This document shows, piece by piece, positions 56,101 through 64,000 of a stretch of DNA of 64,000 bases. This stretch comes from Hofstenia miamia (taxonomy: Eukaryota; Xenacoelomorpha; Acoela): NCBI GenBank assembly GCA_004352715.1, contig SCFE01000119.1, forward strand, positions 1,069,992 to 1,133,991. The letters are read 5' to 3'. A model generated the notes under the pieces. The model saw only the letters and a program-made list of their open reading frames with translations. It was not told the origin of the DNA and did no database searches. Position 1 is the stretch's first letter, and every line of letters starts with the position of its first letter. The position numbers and the translations under genes were made by a program.

Positions 56101-59100
56101 TTCTTACAAACAAAAAAGTTACCTCCATGCAACGATAGTCGAAGACTTGATTGTAAATTATAGCTTAATGGGTTGACGAATGAGTTTAAGAGTACACGTA
56201 CACATTTAATTCTCATTTATACGAACTTATCCAGAAATAGGGATCCTATTAAGAAAAACAAGGAAGGTGAAAGATTTCATCAAGATATGGAATTTGAACA
56301 CCATCAAGGAAAATGAAGTTAAGGAATTTTGGTTAAATAAGAATATATTTGGACTGTCGTTATAAAAGCAAATCAAGACTCTCACAAACGAAAAGGAATT
56401 ATAATTTTTTTCAATTTGTTCAAATTCACATTTCTTATACATTTATATCTCCTCAAACAATCTTTGAAATTTTCAATAAAATTCATTATTGTGAAATAAA
56501 TTTAACTATTTCATGAAAAATAATTCATTATTTCAATTAAGTATGTGTGTATATGAAGAGAATAACATTTTTTAAATATAAAGGAAGGTTTATACTTCAA
56601 CTGATATTGCGCATCTTCCATTTCAGTGTCTATTTTCATATTTTTCAATTAACATACAGACCGAGCAAATCTTCATTGCTAAAATTTATTTAAAAGCTGA
56701 GAATTCTTTAAGAAAGCATAAAAAATTGAAAAGTGACTCTTTAAATACGCTTGAAATAGTGAGTCACATTGGTAGAGGAAACTTATCAAAGGCTTATTTT
56801 TCGTTATTTGTCACATTCATGTATTTTCTTCCTTGTATCCCTTTGGTTGCAATGTTGTTTTAGGGTGATAAATAAACACTGTTTTAATCAACTAGGAACA
56901 AACAAAATTTTTATTGGAACAAAGAAATAATTTTTTGTTTCCTAGTGTTATGATTAAAACTTAGAGATATCCCAATTATGTTATACTCGTTGAGATACGA
57001 TAAAATATATTTTCAGTTTTTGTTGTGATTGGAATGAGGTAGATATTGTCTATACATCAGATATATAGTATTGATCTATATCAATTACAACTTTAATATC
57101 AGAGCACCGAAATAATGTAATAGTGTAGAAAATATGTAGTCTACTTTAAGCCTTGTAATTTCATAGTAGAATTATTAAAAACAATTTTACACATATCATT
57201 GATATAATTCAATGTATGTGTAGAATCTTCATTGAAGGACTAATATTGAAACTGATAAGTGAAGCAGAAAATAAAATACTAGTTCCTGTTAAAATTTTGG
57301 GTTTACATCTAGTTCCACTACCAATTTCACGTCTAATAGGCGTAAGAAAACGTCGATAAATGAGCTGCCTTAATACCTGCAGTTAACCCATATGTCAGAG
57401 GCAAATAAAGATATTATCTGGCTTGTTATTTTGATGCTAGTCGATGATAATGATCTTTGATACCTGGGTAACCCACCTATAATTTACTTAACAATTTTAG
57501 ATGGTTAATGAAAATAGAAATAATTGAGGAATTTTGATCGTTATAATTTAAATAATTATAATTAATAAATATATAATTATAAATTATGAATATAATTATT
57601 TGCTTTCCACATATTTGTAAACCTTTTTTACACTCGGTTCGCTTATACTATTTTATTAGTCATTTTCTTAACAAATTAAGCCAAAGCGCAAAATGTATGC
57701 TACAAAATGCAATAAAGTCATTTACTTTTTTAAAAACTGCTATTTTAGATTTGTGCAATACAAACCCACTTCGATGGAAAAAAACTTTAAATCTGAACTC
57801 CTTACTGAGCATGATCTTGGTATTCCAATCGACCTCATAAATCCAGAAACGTATCAAATAGATCAGAACATTTCACTAGATGCAGCAGATGAGCGGCTAT
57901 TGGAAGATGAAACGGTTACTCCTCAAGAATCAAAGAGGTTTTTTATTTTCACTCTAAGTAATAATAGTTGAACTAATATTACTTGTAGTATTATCAAGAC
58001 TTCAAATTATTTAACCTATCGTAGATCGTGACTATTCAAAACGAAAAAATAAAATCATCCATTGCGCTATATTTCATTTTTATGTAAATAAGTTTGAACG
58101 CCTGTTGAAATTTGCCCCGTTCTATGGTAATTTAGCATTAACAACGTCAAAATGCCACTATGTATTTCAAAATACGTCAATTTTTAATTTAATGAAGTGA
58201 ACATTTGGGAAATTATGATAATCAATGCGCCCATTGTGAAAATCCTGCAATAACCATGAAAATGTCATTTTTCAATCCACGAGCAAAGTTCTCTTATTTA
58301 CTTTTTATTACTATTCGGTGTTATACTGTCCTGTAGAAAGTTTATGCAAGTTTAGCATACAGCTATTCTGACAAATTTTGTGTTTTACTTTCATTTCCTC
58401 TTTATTCAATAAAAAATATGTCTAGATGTATTTTGATGTCTTCAGCATTCTCTTTGATAGTCGCATTTAATTCATGATCTAAATCAATACGAATGTTTTT
58501 AGGTCCCGTCAGCACGCTAAGAACATTTCATGGCTTCGTAGAACAGAGTACATTGCGTCTGAATTCAATCGCTACGGGACGAGTAGTGATAAATTAGAAG
58601 TGAAGTAAGGATTGCAAATTGGATTTCTGTATTTCATTCGTTGAATTCATTGAATTCATAAATATTTTCTTTTATTTTTTAGAGTTGGTGCAAGTATTAA
58701 GAAGTTGGTAAAAGAAGAGGACCTCTATCGTGATCGTGAGAGTCAAATTTCAGCTATTGAGCAAACATTTTTGGATGCCAGCACGCAGGTTTTTTTACTT
58801 ATCGATTGTCATTTGTGACAACTTTCTATTTTAGATCGAGAAACATCATAGTAAACCTGGTGTTGTGAAGGCAGCCGAATTTCCGGTTTTTCCAGATTTT
58901 AAAGTATGTCTATTTGATTGCTACTATATTGAAACATGAGTCAACAATCTTTTCTGATTTTCTTTGTATTTCTGCTGATTTATGTTAATGTTTTATTAGC
59001 TCTGGGCTCATCCTTATGCACAAGTCATCTTCGATACAGATCCTGCCCCGAAAGGTAAACCAGCGAAAGTACAGCTTGAAGAAATGTCTCACGCAATGAT

Positions 59101-61938
59101 AAGGTATTTGTGAATTACACAATAGGTTTTACACAATATTCGATGTTGTGTTTAGAGGTATGATGGATGAAAGTGGTGACCAATTTGTTGCATACTTTTT
59201 ACCTACAGAAGAAACCAGTAGGAAAAGGAAACAGGATAACGAGCTTGGACTTGAGTACACTGAAAATGAAGAGTAAGTCAGTATTATTTCAGTTTATATT
59301 GTGCATAGTATATATGCATTCTATATATTATATAATCATGGATATTTTAGTGTAGAGTTTTATTAATAGTAATAGTGTTGTGATTATGAAATCCTGCTCT
59401 TACAGTAATAGAGGGGTTTCAGTAAATCTAAGCTAATGAAAATGCTTCACAAATTAAAGGCGTTGACCAAATAGGTTGCAACTAAATCTTTTTTCCTATT
59501 AATCTTAATATTAAGCAAAGGTATTGCTAATCCAACTACCGCAATGCTATTGTTTAGACTTCAACTGCTCTTCACCGAACCATATAGGAAGAAATGTATC
59601 TCATTTATAATGAGTTGATTTAAGTATTGTTTCGCGCCGCAATGCAGAACAAATAGCAATATACATTTCGTTTTTGTTGCGAAATTTGATTTGCTTCTTC
59701 TAAGAGAATTAATGGGAAAAAATTGCCGAGTTAGGCAGCATATGTCTGCGAAAATCATTGCAATTTTGAAGATTTTGAAAATTTTCACGAATTTAAAAAA
59801 TGCAAATATTTGCGGTCAAAGAAACACATTGTTCTTCCCATATTTAACTCTCAAACGAATGTTGTTGAGAATTAGTGATTGTCTTCCTTAAAACCATGAA
59901 AGCAAGATGTTGAAGAACTATTTGCTGCAAATATTAATTCTCAATCTACTCGTTAACATCATATCACCGTCCTCTCCGGAACTATTTCAGCATTCATTCC
60001 AATAAAATTGCGAAAGAAGTTTCTAACACTTTCAATTCGTGTAATTTATATCAGCAGCATAGAATATTCTCTTCGAATTCCAGACAATATCAAATATCCA
60101 ATTATTTCGAGTGGGTTTAACATAACCAATAGTTTCTTCGACATGGTTTTTTCATGCAACTCTTCATCCTTTGATTTTGGACACTGCGAATAGAGAACAC
60201 AGATTAATTGCAACCATTTAATCTGAAATCAAATGGCAGGTTTGAAGAATCAACTTTAACAAAATCCATATTGTCTATTGTAAGAAAACAAATTATTTGT
60301 GTAGGGGTTGTAGTTCAAGTGACGTCTAGCCAATAGCAATTTTGCTTTATATTATGAGTAATCATAGAAGTATTCGCCCAATTTTTATAATCTATTTCGA
60401 TAAATTTTTTATTTTTTGAGGAATTGAAATTTATTACAGTTAGTGAAAACTCCATTTCAGTGATTCTGTGTGGGATTTGCTGTAGTTGAAATAATTGAAA
60501 TCTCTTTTTTGCATTGCACTTTCAATTTCAGGATGTAGGTCATGGCGTTTAAAATGTTTAAATTATAGAACTGTATTTTCAAGAAAGAACAATGAATGGT
60601 GAATTAAGGCAATCATGCACCACTGGACAGTGCTGTGCTTATCGCAATCCTTTGCACCCGTCTGGGAAATAGGGAGCTTTAGAAGGGGAGAACTACAGAC
60701 TTTGTATGCATAGGTTTTTGCTGTACTTCTGTATTACAATCAGTTTTATACTAATTGATTTAGAGGAAGTAAAATTTTGCTGGAAATTATGATTTAAGTT
60801 CTTCAATTATATGATTGTCTTGCCACTGTATTTTGGTTTTTGTGAATAGTTTTGAATGTTTAGGTATACGTATAAACTTGCTCGAGAGTATGGTTGGACA
60901 GTCAAAAACAAGGCTTCAAAGGGATATGAAGAGAACTATTTCTTTACATTTAGAAATAATGAAGTTTATTATAACGAACTTGAAACAAGGTAATTGCTTT
61001 GCGTAAACATACATTTTTTGACTAATTTTTAGAGTACGATTGAATAAACGCCGTAAAGCTGGACACGCAACTCAGTTGTCCAACTCGGTGTTAGTAGTCA
61101 AGCATCGAGAATTCACAGAACAGGAAATCGCTGCTCAGGTATCTATTTTATATTCAAATTTTCTCTATTGCGTATGTGGACTTTTAGGAAGCGCGTGCTT
61201 CTCAATTAGAACATTTACCTGTTGAAGAAGATGACGACGAAGAGGAAGAGGAAAATGAAGAGGAGGAGAAAGAAGTGGAGAGTGAAAAAGAAGCAGAATC
61301 CCATCATTCCTGTAAGTAGATTTTTTAATGTTGAAAAAGTGAAAATGCTCCGAATTTTACATAATATTCCTGAAATTTGTTTATTCTAGATGTAAGAAAA
61401 TATATCTTAATTTAATAATCAAGGATTTTTGTTCCTAATCCTTCACCAGAGTTGTCATTTAGGATGTTTTTAAATATTAAAAAAAATAATTTTTATCTTA
61501 TGTTATAACACCCTAATCTTAAAATCTAACATGCATTTTTCAAATATGTATTTAATACTAAAACTCAATTACTTTCTGTTGAAATTTATTTTGGCAACTG
61601 ATGTTGTGTTATTTCAATGTTGTTATATTTCCAAATCAATTATCAGATACATAGCTCAGTTTTAGACACGTTTTCATACTTTAACCAAAGAAAACGTGTA
61701 GATACAATGGGTAGCAAGATATTAGTCAGAACTTTTGAGGAACACATGGCATTCCTGCTTCCAAGTTTGATACACGTGCAATATTGATTTGGCATTAATA
61801 TATTTAGGAAGTTTTTGTAATTATATTCAATTCGTTTTAGCTTCTAGTGAGAAAGCGGCGAGTGACGAAGAGAGCATCAAAAGCAGCTCCAAATCCGAGG
61901 CCAGTGATGACGACAGTTCTGATGACAGTGATACTTAA
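53169..61938 (+). CDS. PAF1: RNA polymerase II-associated factor 1 homologue, 12 exons
   Basis: Exons: 53169-53215, 53255-53365, 57749-57937, 58503-58604, 58683-58788, 58835-58903, 59000-59103, 59156-59272, 60864-60989, 61033-61138, 61188-61311, 61841-61938. They sum to 1299 nt, 432 codons plus TAA, and every junction is GT-AG and keeps the frame. The protein is a core subunit of the Paf1 complex, which travels with RNA polymerase II in the nucleus and supports elongation and histone modification. Landmarks, in order: start [141 protein letters not shown]. An acidic Glu/Asp run and Ser/Asp-rich tail end the protein, shorter than in vertebrates. Intron 2 (4383 bp) carries transposons. Intron 1 is only 39 bp. 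Confidence 0.97.
53498..53862. mobile_element. Small MITE-like unit in PAF1 intron 2
   Basis: Left end CAGTAGGCGCGGTTTTAG and right end, inverted, CAGGCGCGGTACTAG. GC-rich ends in an AT-rich intron suggest a transposon, but the ends match imperfectly and no target duplication was found. Confidence 0.4.
53988..54089 (+). repeat. Direct repeat, copy 1 (flanking single N at 54441)
   Basis: GGAACTAACCAAAAACAAAT through GTACATGAATT recurs at 54442-54543. The segment between holds a LINE fragment, so the two copies may represent an occupied and an empty allele. Confidence 0.85.
54091..54440 (+). pseudogene. LINE reverse transcriptase C-terminal fragment in PAF1 intron 2
   Basis: The frame contains [20 protein letters not shown], then [14 protein letters not shown]. 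This is the YLG and C-E-T-W pattern at the end of the reverse transcriptase of RTE/CR1-like LINEs. It is cut by the single N at 54441. Codon use and GC are higher than in the surrounding intron. Confidence 0.75.
54802..55150. mobile_element. hAT-type MITE in PAF1 intron 2, 349 bp
   Basis: Inverted ends TATAGATGGA and CATAGATGGA with GCGGGTG/GGGTGCAGG subterminal words. A perfect 8-bp target duplication, GTTATCAT, flanks it (54794-54801 and 55151-55158). No coding region. GC-rich subterminal blocks (GCGCGGGTGAGG) contrast with the intron. Confidence 0.88.
55645..56074 (+). repeat. Direct repeat pair around a single N (55850)
   Basis: About 205 bp before the N (from about 55645) and about 215 bp after it (from about 55857) are near-identical, with small indels (for example CTTGACTTGACC versus CTTGACC). 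Likely overlapping or allelic contigs. Confidence 0.88.
56080..57740 (+). other. Remainder of PAF1 intron 2
   Basis: AT-rich intronic sequence; no repeat or RNA gene identified. The acceptor TATTTTAG is at 57741-57748. Confidence 0.6.
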
Positions 61939-61939
61939 C

Positions 61940-62440
61940 ATTGTTGATTACCTCAAAATTGTCTCACCTTGGTTTCACTTTCTGGACTCACAATATAAAC
62001 TATTTCTATTATTTCACAGTGTGCATTGATTTCTCAACTCTGCATACTTCTTGGTTTTTGTCAGCTATATGAAAGTGAAGTGCGATCTCTAATGTTTATT
62101 TTGTATTTATGTGTTTTAATTGTAGCCATTTGCTACAACGTAATGCAGTTTCTCACATTTGATTTTAGTTCGTTTTTACTGGGATTATTTAGAAATATAT
62201 TAATATGCTGCTATTGTTTAAGTTTGCGACGTGTTTAAATTTTGTATAGAGTATTACATTACCGAATAATTCTAATTTTCGATGTAAGTTCAATAATTTT
62301 CTTAAAGCATTTCCTAATAATGTGCGTAAAAACTCACGATAATTAAGCTCATGCAATTAATTTTTATTAGTTTCTAGTAAGTTTTTGTTAAATGTTTTAA
62401 TATTGAGTTCTATTTATATGTAAGTCTCATATTTTAATCG
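61940..62440 (+). other. PAF1 3' flank
   Basis: Contains no recognised coding region. AATATAAA near 61991 is the nearest polyadenylation-like signal after the stop. Confidence 0.4.
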
Positions 62441-62444
62441 TGTT

Positions 62445-63913
62445 TTAAGGTGGTAAGTGTTTAGCATCAATAATATCAACAAAGTATTCAAAATGCGAGC
62501 TGCATTGGAAATAGGATGTTCCTAGAATTGTAACGTTTTTTGTTTTAGTAGAGTTTATTGAGACTATTAGTATTAGAAACTTTATTTCATTTATATAAGT
62601 ACTAAAAAGATGGCAACCTAGAGTCGTTCCTTGAGGCATGACATTGCAAACAGGCACCAGCATTAGTTGAGACATCTTTGTGTTGGTCATGTTCCACTGA
62701 TTGTGGGTGGTGGGATTACTTCTTTCAGGAGTTAATCGCACTGAGTCTCCCTGTGTGCTTCATGTGTTAAACATTTGAAAAAATATCAGTCCTTGGTACA
62801 ATCTTCTTCAATACACGACTATTGATTGCTCCTCATTGCTACTTTGTTGAACCCTAGGACCAGACTGGTAAGCGTTATTCAAAAACAGAACTATAGTAGT
62901 AGCATGTACGATGATGAAATGACTGTGTAGCAAACTGCTTAGTTTCAGGGAATTTCATTAAAAAACATTTGGACTCTTTTAAATCCTTGATAGGTTATTA
63001 GGTCATTGTAGAAATGGACTCCAAACAATTTAGCTGAAGTAATCCGTGTGATTAATATTTCATCTGATAATTGTTGTATTCGTAGCTTCATTAATAACTT
63101 ATGTTTTAGAACAACTTTCATTGTTAGTAATCCAGAATACTATTGTTAATGATGTGGCAAAATCCACTTTATCAAAAAGTATTCAAAAGTAATTGTATCA
63201 TGTATAAATTTCATTGTTTCCATCCAATTAACCATGAGTTAACTAACTGCAATAGACCCAGCTTAGTACGTACATGGATACTCTTTTTAATGACCTCCCA
63301 CAATATGGTACACATCAAGGGAGTGCTCACCTGGCGCCTATTCCGGGAGAGCATTACAAAAAATTACTGCATACAATAATGAATTTGCAATTGTATCTGT
63401 TCTAAACATAGTTGGAAACGGGCCCGGCTCTGAAAAATTTAACGCCGGGTCGAAATTTATCATGTCTGAAATTAAGTGTTTGTTCAATAATTGAATAAAT
63501 TGATAGGTTTAATTCAATGTGACGGCTTATTAGAATAATATGTGAGCAATACGATTAATACGATTACATAAAAATCGGCGTGAGAAGGAATAATCCATAG
63601 TTAAAGTTAGATTAAAATAGCTAGTGGCCGCATTAATCTTGTTGTCAGGTAATATGACGCAGTCAATTAGTGTGCTACTCGTTGATGTGATTCTAGTAGG
63701 CAATTCTTTATTTGCCAATATTAGATTAAATGTGTTCAAAAACAAATCCATTTCACATTGGTCACTAGCAGTAAAATAATGTATGTGTGTTCCAATTTCG
63801 GAAAACTACTAAGTCTTTATATTCAGAACAGGTAAGTGATCCTTTGTCTAGTTGCTGAATAAAATAATTAGCCAATTTCTTATGCGTAGGATAATTTAAT
63901 AACTGCTTTCTAT
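62445..63913 (-). mobile_element. Decayed LINE (endonuclease and reverse transcriptase remnants)
   Basis: The minus-strand frame 63751-63530 has NTFNLILANKELPTRITSTS and STLIDCVILPDNKI, the end of an apurinic-type endonuclease domain (PTRIT...TLID). Downstream, frame 62741-62445 has VMPQGTTLGCHLFSTYINEI, a decayed form of the reverse transcriptase GVPQGxxLGPxLFxxYIND motif. Between them no long frame survives, and the Y-x-DD block is lost. The 5' end is hidden in the terminal gap. Confidence 0.75.
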
Positions 63914-64000
63914 NNNNNNNNNNNNNNNNNNNNNNNNNNNNNNNNNNNNNNNNNNNNNNNNNNNNNNNNNNNNNNNNNNNNNNNNNNNNNNNNNNNNNNN
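63914..64000. other. Assembly gap at the window end
   Basis: N run extending to or beyond the last position. Confidence 0.97.

Noticed and set aside
57586-57857. Separate ORFs on both strands near 57.6-57.9 kb
   Set aside because: They overlap PAF1 exon 3 and are shadows or read-through of it.
61847-62029. 60-codon ORF starting [12 protein letters not shown]
   Set aside because: Alternative frame of the last PAF1 exon.

Overview
This is an AT-rich, repeat-dense animal nuclear genome window. It holds one clearly recognisable conserved gene, PAF1, at the right-hand end on the + strand. PAF1 can be followed through 12 exons (1299 nt, 432 codons plus stop) with GT-AG introns. Several introns are very short (39, 43, 46, 49 and 52 bp) and use T-rich TTTTAG-type acceptors. 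That gene structure plus the low GC fits a compact-intron invertebrate such as a flatworm, but I cannot name the species. No bacterial-style operons, ribosome binding sites or CRISPR arrays are present.

Layout. 1-4478 is an inverted, partly unassembled copy of 39286-43071: the 3' end of an LTR retrotransposon, its downstream flank and part of a DNA transposon. 5.5-10.2 kb has a small two-exon minus-strand gene and several short, mostly broken ORFs, two of which are diverged copies of the same small protein in opposite orientations. 12.1-13.5 kb is a decayed LINE. 14.2-15.8 kb is an intact intronless B-box/coiled-coil (TRIM-like) gene on the minus strand. 16.3-27 kb is a graveyard of DNA transposons: several hAT remnants, a Tc1/mariner-like element with terminal inverted repeats, and hAT-type MITEs. 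29164-41114 is a roughly 12 kb Ty3/gypsy-type LTR retrotransposon with ~0.94 kb LTRs, a CTAG target duplication, decayed gag and pol, and an extra third ORF between integrase and the 3' LTR. It is itself invaded by a solo LTR and by a smaller LTR element with 190-bp LTRs. 42.1-43.9 kb is a DNA transposon with ~190-bp inverted ends carrying SWIM-like and YqaJ-like remnants. 44.7-47.3 kb contains two more long-inverted-repeat units. 48-53 kb has orphan ORFs, a LINE fragment, a MITE and an 82-codon minus-strand ORF lying head-to-head with PAF1. 53.2-61.9 kb is PAF1, whose 4.4-kb second intron holds MITEs and a LINE fragment. 62.4 kb to the end is another decayed LINE on the minus strand.

Assembly caveats. 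There are seven N runs and five single N bases. Four of the single Ns, and the gaps at 2173 and 39560, are flanked by near-identical sequence on both sides, which points to imperfectly merged overlapping or allelic contigs. Long open frames that run through N stretches are artefacts and are not reported as genes. Apart from PAF1 and probably the TRIM-like gene and the 97-aa gene, almost all coding potential here belongs to mobile elements, mostly dead.
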